From contig NZ_JADHDA010000008.1 in the NCBI RefSeq assembly GCF_015277735.1, positions 1 to 64,000 on the forward strand: a stretch of 64,000 nt of DNA. Reading direction: 5' to 3'. Source of the DNA: Psychrobacter sp. NG254. GTDB taxonomy: Bacteria; Pseudomonadota; Gammaproteobacteria; Pseudomonadales; Moraxellaceae. The notes beneath the pieces were generated by a model, which was given only the letters and a program-made list of their open reading frames with translations, had not been told where the DNA came from and made no database searches. This document shows positions 48,263-58,967 of this stretch, one piece after another (the stretch's first letter is position 1; each line of letters starts with the position of its first letter). Both the position numbers and the translations under genes were made by a program.

Positions 48263-50422
48263 ATGGTATACCAAGGAAATCGCATCACGGTGACAATGCT
48301 AGAGGATGGCATCGCCAATATGCATTACAACGCCGAAAATGAGAGCGTGAACAAGTTTGATGCTGAGACTACCAAGCAGTTTGGTGAAGTGGTCACCGCT
48401 TTAGAAAAAGCGGACGACGTAAAAGGTCTTATCGTTACTTCAGGCAAAGGCGTGTTCATCGCTGGTGCTGACATCACAGAATTTGTGGCTTCTTTTAAGA
48501 AATCAGAAAGCGAGATCAGAGAGTGGGGTATCAAAGTCAATGATACTTTCAATCGTTTTGAAGATTTGCCATTCCCGAAAGTTGCTGCCATCAATGGCGC
48601 GGCAATGGGCGGCGGTTGTGAGATGACTTTGGTTTGTGAATACCGTGTCATGAGTGACAAGGCGATTATCGGCCTACCAGAAACCCAACTGGGTATTCTC
48701 CCAGGTTTCGGTGGTACGGTTCGTAGTACACGTATCATTGGTATCGATAACGCACTTGAGCTTATCGCGACTGGCGCTCCTAAAAAAGCACTAGCAGCAC
48801 TAAAGCTAGGCTTGGTTGATGCAACCGTCCCTGCTGATGACTTACAAGATGCCGCGATTGACTTGGTCAAAAAATGTATCTCAGGCGAGCTTGATTGGCA
48901 AGCAAAACGTGAAGAAAAATTAAACCCAGTTAAGCTAAATCAGCTTGAGCAAGCCATGGCATTCAACAGTGCCAAAGGTATGATCTTTGCTAAAGCAAAT
49001 CCTAAGCAGTACCCAGCACCAGCGATAGCCATCGAAGCCATCGAAAAGCACGTTAATTTGCCACGTGATAAAGCGATCGAAGTAGAAGCGGCTGGTTTTG
49101 CAAAAGCGGCTAAAACGCCACAAGCAGAAAGCTTGGTTGGTTTGTTCTTGAGCGATCAATTGGTTAAGAAGTTAGCGAAGCAGCACGGCAAAATAGCACA
49201 TGAAATCAATGAAGCCGCCGTACTAGGTGCTGGCATCATGGGTGGCGGTATTGCCTATCAAGCAGCCAGCAAAGGCTTGCCAATCATTATGAAAGACATC
49301 AAGTCTGAGCAATTAGACCTTGGTATGGGCGAAGCCAGCAAGTTACTAGGCAAAATGGTCGATCGCGGCAAAATGACCCCAGCAAAAATGGGCGAAACCT
49401 TAAGCCGTATCCGTCCAACACTTAACTATGGCGACTTTGCTGAGACTGACATCGTTATCGAAGCGGTCGTAGAAAATCCAAACGTAAAGCGTGCAGTATT
49501 AAAAGAAGTAGAAGGCTTGGTTAAAGACGATTGTATCCTAGCGTCAAACACCTCAACCATTTCTATTACTTTCTTGGCTGAAGCCCTTGAGCGTCCAGAA
49601 AACTTCGTCGGTATGCATTTCTTTAACCCAGTACATCGTATGCCATTGGTTGAAGTTATCCGCGGTGAGAAATCATCTGAAGAAGCCGTTGCGACCACTG
49701 TTGCACTAGCGTCTAAAATGGGTAAAGTGCCAGTTGTAGTAAACGACTGCCCAGGTTTCTTAGTTAACCGTGTTCTGTTCCCATACTTTGGCGCGTTTGA
49801 CTTGCTACTTAAGCAAGGTGCTGACTTTGCTCATGTTGATAAAGTCATGGAAAAATTTGGCTGGCCAATGGGTCCTGCGTATCTAATCGATGTCGTCGGT
49901 CTAGACACGGGTGTTCATGGCGCAGAAGTCATGGCAGAAGGTTTCCCTGATCGCATGAAGCCTGATTATAAAGGGGCTATTGAGCTTTTATATGAAAACA
50001 AACGCCTAGGTCAGAAAAACGGTGTTGGTTTCTATAAGTATGAAATGGACAAACGCGGCAAGCCAAAGAAAGTCGCTGACGAAGCCACTTATGAGCTGCT
50101 AAAAACCACGACAGATAGCGAAAAGCAAGAATTTGACGATCAAGCCATCATTGATCGCACCATGATTGCGTTCTGTAATGAAACAGTACGTTGCTTAGAA
50201 GACAACATCGTGAGCACGCCTGCTGAAGCTGACATGGCCATGATCATGGGCGTAGGTTTCCCGCCATTCCGCGGTGGCCCTTGCCGTTATGTCGACCAAA
50301 TGGGTCTAGAGAACTACTTGGCACTGTGTGAAAAATACGCATATCTAGGCAAAGCTTATGAAGCCCCGCAAAAGATTCGCGATATGGCAGCAGCAGGCGA
50401 GACCTTTTACGCGACAGCATAA
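48263..50422 (+). CDS. fadB: fatty acid oxidation complex, alpha subunit
   Basis: Multifunctional beta-oxidation enzyme: enoyl-CoA hydratase/isomerase and 3-hydroxyacyl-CoA dehydrogenase. The hydratase domain (about 1-190) has IAGADITEF and [10 protein letters not shown] for the oxyanion hole, and [16 protein letters not shown]. The NAD-binding motif [17 protein letters not shown] lies near residue 315, followed by SNTSTISI and [16 protein letters not shown]. The C-terminal half holds the second 3HCDH domain. It has 719 residues, as in FadB. fadA follows after 226 bases. Confidence 0.97.
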   Translation: MVYQGNRITVTMLEDGIANMHYNAENESVNKFDAETTKQFGEVVTALEKADDVKGLIVTSGKGVFIAGADITEFVASFKKSESEIREWGIKVNDTFNRFEDLPFPKVAAINGAAMGGGCEMTLVCEYRVMSDKAIIGLPETQLGILPGFGGTVRSTRIIGIDNALELIATGAPKKALAALKLGLVDATVPADDLQDAAIDLVKKCISGELDWQAKREEKLNPVKLNQLEQAMAFNSAKGMIFAKANPKQYPAPAIAIEAIEKHVNLPRDKAIEVEAAGFAKAAKTPQAESLVGLFLSDQLVKKLAKQHGKIAHEINEAAVLGAGIMGGGIAYQAASKGLPIIMKDIKSEQLDLGMGEASKLLGKMVDRGKMTPAKMGETLSRIRPTLNYGDFAETDIVIEAVVENPNVKRAVLKEVEGLVKDDCILASNTSTISITFLAEALERPENFVGMHFFNPVHRMPLVEVIRGEKSSEEAVATTVALASKMGKVPVVVNDCPGFLVNRVLFPYFGAFDLLLKQGADFAHVDKVMEKFGWPMGPAYLIDVVGLDTGVHGAEVMAEGFPDRMKPDYKGAIELLYENKRLGQKNGVGFYKYEMDKRGKPKKVADEATYELLKTTTDSEKQEFDDQAIIDRTMIAFCNETVRCLEDNIVSTPAEADMAMIMGVGFPPFRGGPCRYVDQMGLENYLALCEKYAYLGKAYEAPQKIRDMAAAGETFYATA

Positions 50423-50511
50423 TAGGCAGTCACTACTAGGATGAAGTGCCGTACGTTTGCTATTTTTGCATGAAAGCAATTGAGACATGAATCGTCTCGT
50501 GAACGTACGAT

Positions 50512-51821
<1,310 letters not shown>

Positions 51822-51901
51822 TATTGTCTCACTGATGTGAACAAGATTATTTGCATGCTCAATAATTTAAATACGCAATAAGCAGCTATTTGCTAATAAA
51901 T

Positions 51902-51936
51902 AAAACCTCTAGTCATCATGGCTGGAGGTTTTTTTA
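51902..51936 (+). terminator. terminator after fadA
   Basis: The stem AAAACCTC/GAGGTTTT with further pairing inside (TAG/CTG region) is followed by a run of T. Confidence 0.88.
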
Positions 51937-51947
51937 TGGGCAACTTA

Positions 51948-52212
51948 GGGCGTGTTGAACATTCAAATATTAGGGCTGCTGATCGCTAAAATTGCACCAA
52001 ACTAGGCGCAAGCTGACGATAATGTCGAGACCTTAGCTAGGTTTGTAACAACGTTTGGGGTGATTTTAGCATCAGCCTTTCAGGGCATTACTATTTTCTG
52101 CCAATATATGGCGAAATTGTTTAACCTAGAATGACTAGGCATCAAAAATTTCACTGCATATTGTCTAAAAAATAGTCTCTGCCAGCACCACATTTGAATG
52201 TTCAACATGCCC
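51948..52212. mobile_element. 265-bp MITE-like element
   Basis: It has terminal inverted repeats of about 21 bases with one mismatch: GGGCGTGTTGAACATTCAAA at the left, and the complement with GGGCATG at the right. TA stands on both outer borders. It has no open frame. The right end, including GTGGTGCTGGC, recurs as solo ends at 28265-28296 and 56133-56165. The ends resemble those of the 176-bp element at 22828 in the first six bases (GGGCGTGT), which points to one transposase group. Confidence 0.85.
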
Positions 52213-52392
52213 TAATACTCAGCCAATGAATGATTTGCGAGGTCAAAAATAGCACAGGTATTATGATTAAAAATTATCTCCATTGACGCATTCATGAAAC
52301 TGTGACTAAATAAGAGTTGGCTTAATAGGGATAATATAAACAATAGAGCTAACACAGATTTTAATGATAAATGTCAGTACAAGGAGTGTGCT

Positions 52393-52968
52393 ATGTCTAC
52401 TATGATTACCGATCGTACTTATCGAATCGCTCGCGAAGATACCCAAGCGATGATCGTCGATGTACAAGAACGCCTAACACCGCATATCTATGATCACGAA
52501 AATATCGTCAAAAAAACAGTCACTCTAATCAAAGGGCTGCAAGCACTTAATATTCCCATTATGCTCAATGAGCAATATAAAAAAGGACTGGGCGATACCT
52601 TGCCAGAGGTACGTGAAGTATTAGTAGGTAATAACGCCAAGGGCTTTGAGAAAGTCACGTTTAGCGCTTGTGATAACAAGGACTCATGGAACCATTTAGC
52701 ACAGCAGAACCGTAGCGTGGTTTTGTTATTTGGGGTAGAAGCCCATGTTTGTGTATTACAGACCGCGCTTGATTTGCTGGATAATGGTATGCAGCCAGTT
52801 ATCATTGGAGATGCGGTTGGGTCACGTTTTCCGTATGACAAAAAGCAAGCCATCCGCCGTATTCGCCGTGCTGGCGGGGTGATTACGACGGTCGAAACCA
52901 TTTTGTTTGAGCTGTGCCGTAGCAGTGAAGACCCTGCGTTCAAAACCATTAGCAACCTGATTAAGTAA
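52393..52968 (+). CDS. isochorismatase-like hydrolase
   Basis: Cysteine hydrolase of the isochorismatase-like superfamily, YcaC-like branch. The catalytic triad is Asp23 (MIVDVQERL), Lys87 (FEKVTFSA) and Cys120 (GVEAHVCVLQTA). The length is 191 residues. AAGGAG precedes the start. The substrate is unknown. It lies alone behind the 265-bp element, with a terminator of its own. Confidence 0.88.
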   Translation: MSTMITDRTYRIAREDTQAMIVDVQERLTPHIYDHENIVKKTVTLIKGLQALNIPIMLNEQYKKGLGDTLPEVREVLVGNNAKGFEKVTFSACDNKDSWNHLAQQNRSVVLLFGVEAHVCVLQTALDLLDNGMQPVIIGDAVGSRFPYDKKQAIRRIRRAGGVITTVETILFELCRSSEDPAFKTISNLIK

Positions 52969-53005
52969 ATAATAAGACAATCATTTATTTACCAACTCAT
53001 AATCG

Positions 53006-53037
53006 ATAGCGCTTGATACAATAAGCGCTATTTTTTT
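53006..53037 (+). terminator. terminator after the isochorismatase-like gene
   Basis: The stem ATAGCGCTT/AAGCGCTAT with an eight-base loop is followed by seven T. Confidence 0.92.
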
Positions 53038-53153
53038 GCTAGTAGTTATAGCTTACCAATCATTGAAAAAAATAATTATCGAAGCAAATCATCACCGCAA
53101 AAAATTATCATCGAAATTTATCAACGTTAAAAACACATAACCAGAGAAAACCA

Positions 53154-53783
53154 ATGTTACAAGCCAGCTCTATATCCTTAACCAACCCAAAATCTGCTGC
53201 AAATATCGACATAGATGATGTCACCCATTTCTTATTAGAACTTGATGCGCTTAAACGCGTTAATCGCCGCAGCTATGTGACGCATACCACACGCTATGAG
53301 AACTCTGCTGAACATTCTTGGCATTTAGCCATGGCATGCTGGTCGATTGCTGAACAGTTTGAGCTAGATGTCAGTCATGAAAAACTACTTAAAATGGCAC
53401 TGGTACATGACTTGGGTGAGATTGATGCTGGTGATACGTTCTTATTCGCAAACAGTCGTAGTGAGGCACACATCGAAGAACGCGAAGGCATTGCTCGATT
53501 GCAAGCGGAAAGGGGTAACGGTATTGCTAAGTTAGGCGAGATTTGGGAAGCACAAGAAACAGGCGATAGTAAAGAGAGCCAGCTGCTCAGAGTCGTCGAT
53601 CGATTATTGCCATTTTTACTCAATCTCAATACTGAGGGAAAAACGTGGGTGGACGCTAAGGTTACGCGTTCGCAAGTGACTGGAGCACTTGCTTTTATCA
53701 AAGACAGCTTTCCTCCCATCCATGAATGGCTGTCAAAAAATATTGACTACGCGACGCAGCAAGGGTGGTTGATTGATGCCTAG
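53154..53783 (+). CDS. HD domain hydrolase, YfbR/HDDC2-like
   Basis: Metal-dependent phosphohydrolase of the HD superfamily; relatives are 5'-deoxynucleotidases. The metal motif consists of His54 (NSAEHSWHLA), His85-Asp86 (LVHDLGEIDAGD) and a later Asp in VVDRLLPFLLN. The 209 residues are soluble. It is transcribed alone and ends at a hairpin shared with psd. The substrate is inferred from the family only. Confidence 0.85.
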   Translation: MLQASSISLTNPKSAANIDIDDVTHFLLELDALKRVNRRSYVTHTTRYENSAEHSWHLAMACWSIAEQFELDVSHEKLLKMALVHDLGEIDAGDTFLFANSRSEAHIEEREGIARLQAERGNGIAKLGEIWEAQETGDSKESQLLRVVDRLLPFLLNLNTEGKTWVDAKVTRSQVTGALAFIKDSFPPIHEWLSKNIDYATQQGWLIDA

Positions 53784-53810
53784 TACGGATATGATTGACT
53801 GATATCAAAA

Positions 53811-53858
53811 AGCCCAACCATACATAATAGGTTATGCATGGCTGGGCTCTATTTTTAT
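53811..53858. terminator. terminator between HD hydrolase gene and psd
   Basis: A long imperfect stem around AGCCCA...TGGGCT with inner CCAT/ATGG and CATAA/TTATG pairs is followed by CTATTTTTA; it serves convergent genes. Confidence 0.85.
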
Positions 53859-53880
53859 AGGTATCAGTACTGTCAGCGCA

Positions 53881-54714
53881 TTACGCGTTGGCTGTGCCGA
53901 GTAACTGTCCCATTTGTACGATGCTATCGGCTTGCATGCTGTCTAGCCAGTCTGATTTTGCTGCTTTTGGCAAAACCACGATAGCAGTTGAGCCTAGATA
54001 GAAGCGTCCAAGCTCATCACCTGCGGCAAACTGCATGTCATGATCGGCTTCCTGAATATCGTCAGTACGAGTAATTTTGCCAGTTGCGACCGTTTCGATA
54101 CCAGCGACGATCATCGCACCAACCATCACCACAGCAGCTCTGCCATATTTGGTATCAAACATACAGACCAGACGCTCATTACGCGCAAACAAATCCGGCA
54201 CGTTAGCCGCAGTAGTATTATTGACCGAAAATAGCGTGCCAGGTACGTAGCGGGTCTTGGTCAACGTACCAGAAAACGGCATATGAACACGGTGGTAATT
54301 GCTAGGTGCTAAGTAGATAGTCGCAAAGCTACCATCAGCAAAATAATGGCCATCTTCGCTATCAGCAAGCAGTTGGCCGACATCATAATGACGACCTTTG
54401 GCCTGTAGCAGTTTGTGATCTTCGATCTGTCCAAGCTGAGAGATGATACCGTCAGCAGGACTGACAATGCCATTTGCAGTGGCATCGATGGTGCGCGCAT
54501 CGTCTCTTAATTCACGGGTAAAAAAGTCATTGAAGCTCTCATAGGCATTTAGACTTTGGCGCTCGTACTCGTCCAAGCTGATATTATAGGCTTTGGCAAA
54601 GCCACGGATAAAGGTACGCTTGACATAAGGGTGGCGGCTAGCAGCTAGACGTCCAGCGACTTTACTCAGCTTTTGCTGCGGCACCAGCTGTTGTAAGGTG
54701 GTAAATACATTCAT
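53881..54714 (-). CDS. psd: phosphatidylserine decarboxylase proenzyme
   Basis: Makes phosphatidylethanolamine in the inner membrane. The autocleavage motif LGST lies at residues 240-243, with Ser242 becoming the pyruvoyl group. VSPADGIISQ (about 86) and the segment YHRVHMPFSGTL are typical, as is FNDFFTRELR. From the ATG at 54714 it has 277 residues, the usual length; the longer frame to 54759 has no support. It is divergent to dtd. Confidence 0.96.
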   Translation of the reverse strand: MNVFTTLQQLVPQQKLSKVAGRLAASRHPYVKRTFIRGFAKAYNISLDEYERQSLNAYESFNDFFTRELRDDARTIDATANGIVSPADGIISQLGQIEDHKLLQAKGRHYDVGQLLADSEDGHYFADGSFATIYLAPSNYHRVHMPFSGTLTKTRYVPGTLFSVNNTTAANVPDLFARNERLVCMFDTKYGRAAVVMVGAMIVAGIETVATGKITRTDDIQEADHDMQFAAGDELGRFYLGSTAIVVLPKAAKSDWLDSMQADSIVQMGQLLGTANA

Positions 54715-54827
54715 AATAGAGCTACCAAAATAGGATGTGGTGTAATAATAAACAGGCAAGTGAATGTCAGTATTTTATCATGGACAGCATATTATTGTCT
54801 GACCATAATCTGTTAAGGAATGAGTAA

Positions 54828-55280
54828 ATGAAAGCACTTATACAAAGAGTGAGCCGTGCTAGTGTCACTGTCGATGAACAGTGTATTGGTGAGATTGAGC
54901 ATGGCATATTGGCGTATATTGGCTTGGGTCATGAAGATGATTTTGCCACTGCTCAGCGTATGATTGATAAGATTTTGACCTATCGTATCTTTGAAAATGA
55001 AGAGGATCCTGCTAAATTTGGTAAACTGGACAAAAACGTCCAGCAGGTCGGCGGTGGCCTTCTTTTGGTCTCGCAATTTACGTTGATGGCAAGGACGGAC
55101 AAAGGCCGTCGTCCTGACTTTGGCGCGGCAATGGCACCTGATACGGCTCAAGCGCTATTTGCACAATTAGTCGCTTACGCCAAGACTCAGCATCCAAATG
55201 TGGCGACAGGTCAGTTTGGTGCTGATATGCAAGTGTCGAGCGTTAATGATGGACCACTAAACTTTTTACTCGATGTCTAA
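54828..55280 (+). CDS. dtd: D-aminoacyl-tRNA deacylase
   Basis: Removes D-amino acids from mischarged tRNA. The family motifs are complete: MKALIQRVSRASVTVD, the SQFTLMA segment (about 84-90), RRPDF and the GP-motif NDGPLNFLLDV at the end. The length is 150 residues. TAAGGAATGAGTAA precedes the start. phoB follows after its own promoter. Confidence 0.97.
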   Translation: MKALIQRVSRASVTVDEQCIGEIEHGILAYIGLGHEDDFATAQRMIDKILTYRIFENEEDPAKFGKLDKNVQQVGGGLLLVSQFTLMARTDKGRRPDFGAAMAPDTAQALFAQLVAYAKTQHPNVATGQFGADMQVSSVNDGPLNFLLDV

Positions 55281-55287
55281 GTGTTAA

Positions 55288-55321
55288 GTGTCATGAAGCT
55301 GTCATAATTAATCCGTTTAAT
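55288..55321 (+). promoter_or_regulatory. PHO box and -10 element upstream of phoB
   Basis: Two direct seven-base repeats, GTGTCAT (55288-55294) and CTGTCAT (55299-55305), separated by GAAG, match the PhoB-binding PHO box. Ten bases behind it lies TTTAAT (55316-55321), the distance expected for a -10 box in a PhoB-activated promoter without -35. It predicts autoregulation of phoB. Confidence 0.82.
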
Positions 55322-55391
55322 AGATAGAGACTGGTGAGTGACTATCACCTTTTACATAATAGATTGTGCCCTCTAACACTGAGAATATCGT

Positions 55392-56096
55392 ATGTATAAT
55401 GAGCAAATTTTGATTGTTGAAGATGAGCCAGCGATTCGGGAAATGGTCGTAATGACGCTAGAAATGGCGGGGTTTGAGAGCTTGCAAGCCGCTGACGTGT
55501 CAGAGGCACATCAGCAAGTGGTCGATCACAGACCATCACTGATTTTGCTTGATTGGATGTTACCTGGAGATAAGAGCGGCGTTGATTTTTGTCGTATGCT
55601 CAAAAACGATGAATTGCTCTCTGAGATTCCGGTCATTATGTTGACGGCAAAAAGCGAAGAAGACAGCAAAGTGCATGGCCTTGATGCGGGTGCAGATGAC
55701 TATATGACCAAGCCATTCTCGACACGTGAGTTGATTTCAAGAATAAAGGCAGTGCTGCGTCGCAGTAGTGCGCTCAGTAGTGATAAACCAATAGAAATCG
55801 GAAAGCTGAGTCTCGATACCAAAAGTCAGCGCGTCACAGCTGCTGGTCAAATCGTGGATGTGGGTCCAACAGAATATCGTTTGTTGGCATTTTTTATGAG
55901 TCATCCAGAGCGCGCCTATACACGAACACAGCTCCTTGATCAGGTGTGGGGCGGCAACGTCTATATCGAAGATCGAACCATAGATGTGCATATCAAACGT
56001 CTACGTAAATTACTGCGCCCTTATGACTGCGATACATTGATACAAACGGTACGCGGTACAGGCTATCGATTCTCTAGTATTATTGAGCCAAGTTAA
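55392..56096 (+). CDS. phoB: phosphate regulon response regulator PhoB
   Basis: OmpR-type transcription factor for phosphate starvation. The receiver domain (about 1-120) has the acidic pair Asp11/Glu12, phosphorylation site Asp54 in LILLDWMLPG and the conserved Lys in MTKPFS. The DNA-binding winged helix (about 135-230) ends with TIDVHIKRLRKLLRP and TVRGTGYRF. The length is 234 residues. The PHO box upstream supports the identity. phoR follows after a repeat insertion. Confidence 0.96.
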   Translation: MYNEQILIVEDEPAIREMVVMTLEMAGFESLQAADVSEAHQQVVDHRPSLILLDWMLPGDKSGVDFCRMLKNDELLSEIPVIMLTAKSEEDSKVHGLDAGADDYMTKPFSTRELISRIKAVLRRSSALSSDKPIEIGKLSLDTKSQRVTAAGQIVDVGPTEYRLLAFFMSHPERAYTRTQLLDQVWGGNVYIEDRTIDVHIKRLRKLLRPYDCDTLIQTVRGTGYRFSSIIEPS

Positions 56097-56103
56097 TCCC
56101 GTA

Positions 56104-56219
56104 TATAGTCGATTCAATTTAAAAATAGTGACTGCCAGCACCACATTTGAATATCAAACAGACCCTAAATACTTCAAGCGAGGTTAACGCAGTAATAATT
56201 TTATAGTGGAATGACTATA
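56104..56219 (-). repeat. chimeric repeat between phoB and phoR
   Basis: The two ends belong to the 107-bp repeat family in reverse orientation (TATAGTCGATTCAATTTAAA at the left; ACTTCAAGCGAGGTTAACGC and TTATAGTGGAATGACTATA at the right). The middle (about 56125-56170) is replaced by the solo end of the 265-bp element, from CACTATTTTTA-like sequence to GGGTCTG read on the minus strand. It starts seven bases behind the phoB stop. Confidence 0.82.
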
Positions 56220-56281
56220 GTGACTCTTGGATAAAACATGCCGCCGTCATACTAGATAGCGGATAGTGGTAAGGATGAGAC

Positions 56282-57370
56282 ATGGAAAAGAGTGCGCCAG
56301 CAAAAAACAAGCAAGAGAGCGTAGTACCAATCGCTAACCAAGATGCAGCAGCGCAATTACAAAAAATCAGAAGCGCACTGTTAGCACTACGAGATGCGGT
56401 GATTTTGCTCAATGAGGATGATGGTCTAGAGTGGTGGAATCAAGCGGCGCAGAGTTTGCTGTCGTTACAGCCAGAGGACAAAGGCCAGAGTATTTTTAAT
56501 TTTATTACGGTGCCTGCGTTTCGTCAGTATTATGAGGATACAACCCTACCTAACGATGGCATCCATATAGAGTCATGGCGTGATCCCAGTCGCTATCTAA
56601 AGTGTGAGCTCACACCTTTCGGTGACGAGAAGCTATTGTTTATTTATGACGTGACTCGCTTGCAGCATTTAGAGCAAATGCGCCAAGATTTTGTGGCGAA
56701 TGTCTCGCATGAACTACGTACGCCATTGACAGTGATGACGGGCTATTTAGAAAACTTCACTGATCAGCCGGATATGCCGCCCCATTGGCGTCGCGGTTTT
56801 GAGCTAATGACTCAGCAAACTGCTCGCATGAACCGAATCGTCAATGACTTGCTACTCTTGTCTAAAATCGAGATCGAAGAGACGCATGAATTTAACCATA
56901 TAGATATGACCAAGCTGCTGACCAATATCTATGATGATGCGCAGGCTTATAACCAAGCATACAAGCACACTATTCATTTGCAAATAGATACCTATGACGG
57001 CCTATATGGATCAGAGATGTACTTGAACAGTGCCTTGTCTAATCTGGTCATTAATGCGATTAAATATACGCCAAAAGGTGGCAATATCACCATCAGTTGG
57101 ACGCGGACATCGGATGGGTGCCGATTCGCAGTCGAAGATGATGGACTGGGTATTGCACCAGAGCATATTGCCCGTTTGACAGAGCGCTTCTACCGTATCG
57201 ATAAAGGCCGCAGCCGTGCCACAGGTGGTACAGGGCTGGGGCTGGCTATCGTGAAGCACGTCCTGCATCAACATGAGGCGCACTTGCAGATTGACTCAAT
57301 AGAAGGAACAGGGTCGACGTTTAGCGTGGTATTTCCAGACGCTTATGTACGATCAGCCGTAGCAAATTAG
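56282..57370 (+). CDS. phoR: phosphate regulon sensor kinase PhoR
   Basis: Histidine kinase partner of PhoB. A PAS-like domain (about 30-125) precedes the dimerisation domain with His143 in FVANVSHELRTPLTVM, and the ATPase domain shows NLVINAIKYTP, DDGLGIAPEHI and GGTGLGLAIVKH. The length is 362 residues, shorter than the 430 of E. coli PhoR, because no N-terminal membrane segment is present. AAGGA precedes the ATG, and stop codons precede it in frame, so the missing part is not encoded upstream. The repeat chimera at 56104-56219 lies where a longer 5' part would be. A soluble form, or loss of the N-terminus, are options. Confidence 0.92.
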   Translation: MEKSAPAKNKQESVVPIANQDAAAQLQKIRSALLALRDAVILLNEDDGLEWWNQAAQSLLSLQPEDKGQSIFNFITVPAFRQYYEDTTLPNDGIHIESWRDPSRYLKCELTPFGDEKLLFIYDVTRLQHLEQMRQDFVANVSHELRTPLTVMTGYLENFTDQPDMPPHWRRGFELMTQQTARMNRIVNDLLLLSKIEIEETHEFNHIDMTKLLTNIYDDAQAYNQAYKHTIHLQIDTYDGLYGSEMYLNSALSNLVINAIKYTPKGGNITISWTRTSDGCRFAVEDDGLGIAPEHIARLTERFYRIDKGRSRATGGTGLGLAIVKHVLHQHEAHLQIDSIEGTGSTFSVVFPDAYVRSAVAN

Positions 57371-57424
57371 TATTTTTCTCGTCCTAGGTAAGTGTAGAGT
57401 CACTACCTGCCTCTGTAGCATACT

Positions 57425-58015
57425 CTAGTCTTTTTGCAAAAGCGGGTAAGGATTGACCGCGCTGCCATTAATATAAATGCCGTAATGGACATGTGGCGGT
57501 GTGCCTTTCGCGTTACCGCTATCACCCACATAACCGATCACATCGCCAGCATTAACCCAGTCATTGGGCGCGATATCCGCATAATCCTCTAGATGTGCAT
57601 AGTAGTGTCCTGCGCCGCCAGGTCCAACCACCACTACCACACGTCCGCCTAATGTATTCTCACCGACTTTTCTCACGATTCCTTGTGTCGTCGACTGTAT
57701 CGGTGTGCCCCGGGCTGCAAAAATATCAATGCCCTCATGCGAGCGCCCTTGGCTGCGTGCCACGCCCCACGTATCGGTCAGATTTTGCTCTGGTAGCGGA
57801 CTGGGTAGGCTGTTTTCTGTCGGTAGTTCTTGCTGCAATAGACTTAGCTGCTGCCACTTGGCAACCACAAACGATTGGGTTTGTTGGCTGATACTGGGTA
57901 GCAGCTTATCAAACACAAATAATATTCCCAGCAATATAACGGCCTTAATCAGTACGCTTAATATACGACTGAACAAAGAAGGCGTGGGTTGTTGGTTTTT
58001 GCCATCTGCTAGCAT
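57425..58015 (-). CDS. M23 family metallopeptidase
   Basis: Periplasmic peptidoglycan endopeptidase of the M23/LytM family, anchored by one membrane segment (about 18-38). Zinc ligands are in HEGIDIFA (His and Asp, about 92-97), HYYAHLED and the final His of PPHVHYGI (about 177). The length is 196 residues, without coiled-coil or LysM domain. It is convergent to phoR. Confidence 0.9.
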   Translation of the reverse strand: MLADGKNQQPTPSLFSRILSVLIKAVILLGILFVFDKLLPSISQQTQSFVVAKWQQLSLLQQELPTENSLPSPLPEQNLTDTWGVARSQGRSHEGIDIFAARGTPIQSTTQGIVRKVGENTLGGRVVVVVGPGGAGHYYAHLEDYADIAPNDWVNAGDVIGYVGDSGNAKGTPPHVHYGIYINGSAVNPYPLLQKD

Positions 58016-58211
58016 TGATGTCTCTTATCTGTTTGACATTGTCTGAGCCCCTATTATAAAAGCCCTATATGCAAAGGTATGTATCGCATTGTTATCTATG
58101 GTTTTTATCCCCATAAATACAGTTGCGGTTAGATAGGGGTGCGACAATATAATCTTACTTACTTAACGCTTCTGTTGAGCAACAAGAGCTGCTATTGATG
58201 GCTAATACTTT

Positions 58212-58931
58212 ATGAATGATACTCTGAACAATACTGACGTTACTACTACGGCTGAAACGGCACTTATTATCGATACTGAAACAGATCATGGCCGTGATCC
58301 CAGACCTATCCAAGTTGCTACTATCAATGTGGCAACTGGATTTGAGTGGATGAAATACTTTAACAGCGGTCGCTCGATATCGCCCATTGTTATAAAAGTG
58401 CATGGCATTACTGATGCAGATGTGGCTGGTCTTGAGCGTTTTGATTTAGATAAGTTTGAGCTGCCAGCGTACTTGATTGGACATAATGTACGCTTTGACT
58501 GGCGCGTGATTGGTAGGCCGTCAGCCAGTCTGATTTGTACCGTGAGACTCGCGCGCGCCGCCTTTCCAGAATGGAGCGCTTATGGTCAGTCTAAGTGTAT
58601 CGAGCAGTTACTGGGTAAGGGCGAGGCGAGTATAATGACGATGGCTGCTCATGACGCACTAGGGGATGCACGGATGTGCTATCTGCTCTATCAGGCATGT
58701 TGTACGCGTCTAGAGATTGCGCCGACGGACTTTGCGGCAGCACATGCCATCTCCAATAAAGCGACTCCGGTCAGTAAAATGCCCTTTGGCAAACATAAAG
58801 GCAAGCCGATCAAAGATGTGCCCATTAGCTATGTGAAATGGATGATAGGCAATATTCATAATATGCAGCCGTCACTACATTCTGCTTTGACCAAGCGTAT
58901 TAAGGCAGAAAAAATCAAAAATGCTGAGTAA
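58212..58931 (+). CDS. DnaQ-like 3'-5' exonuclease with DUF3820 domain
   Basis: ExoX-like exonuclease. The DEDD motifs are Asp21 and Glu23 (LIIDTETD), GHNVRFDWRVI (about 94-104) and HDALGDARMCYLLY (about 149-162). A C-terminal DUF3820 segment starts at MPFGKHKGKPIKDVP (about 191). This domain order is known in Acinetobacter relatives. The function in repair or RNA processing is not settled. No strong ribosome binding site is seen at this ATG. Confidence 0.86.
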   Translation: MNDTLNNTDVTTTAETALIIDTETDHGRDPRPIQVATINVATGFEWMKYFNSGRSISPIVIKVHGITDADVAGLERFDLDKFELPAYLIGHNVRFDWRVIGRPSASLICTVRLARAAFPEWSAYGQSKCIEQLLGKGEASIMTMAAHDALGDARMCYLLYQACCTRLEIAPTDFAAAHAISNKATPVSKMPFGKHKGKPIKDVPISYVKWMIGNIHNMQPSLHSALTKRIKAEKIKNAE

Positions 58932-58967
58932 TAAAAACTCATTCACAATTTCTAAGCTTTTACTATC

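Noticed and set aside
51944..52216. Four-base target duplication of the 265-bp element
   Set aside because: The four flanking bases are TTAG and CTAA, which are complementary rather than directly repeated; only TA can be a duplication.
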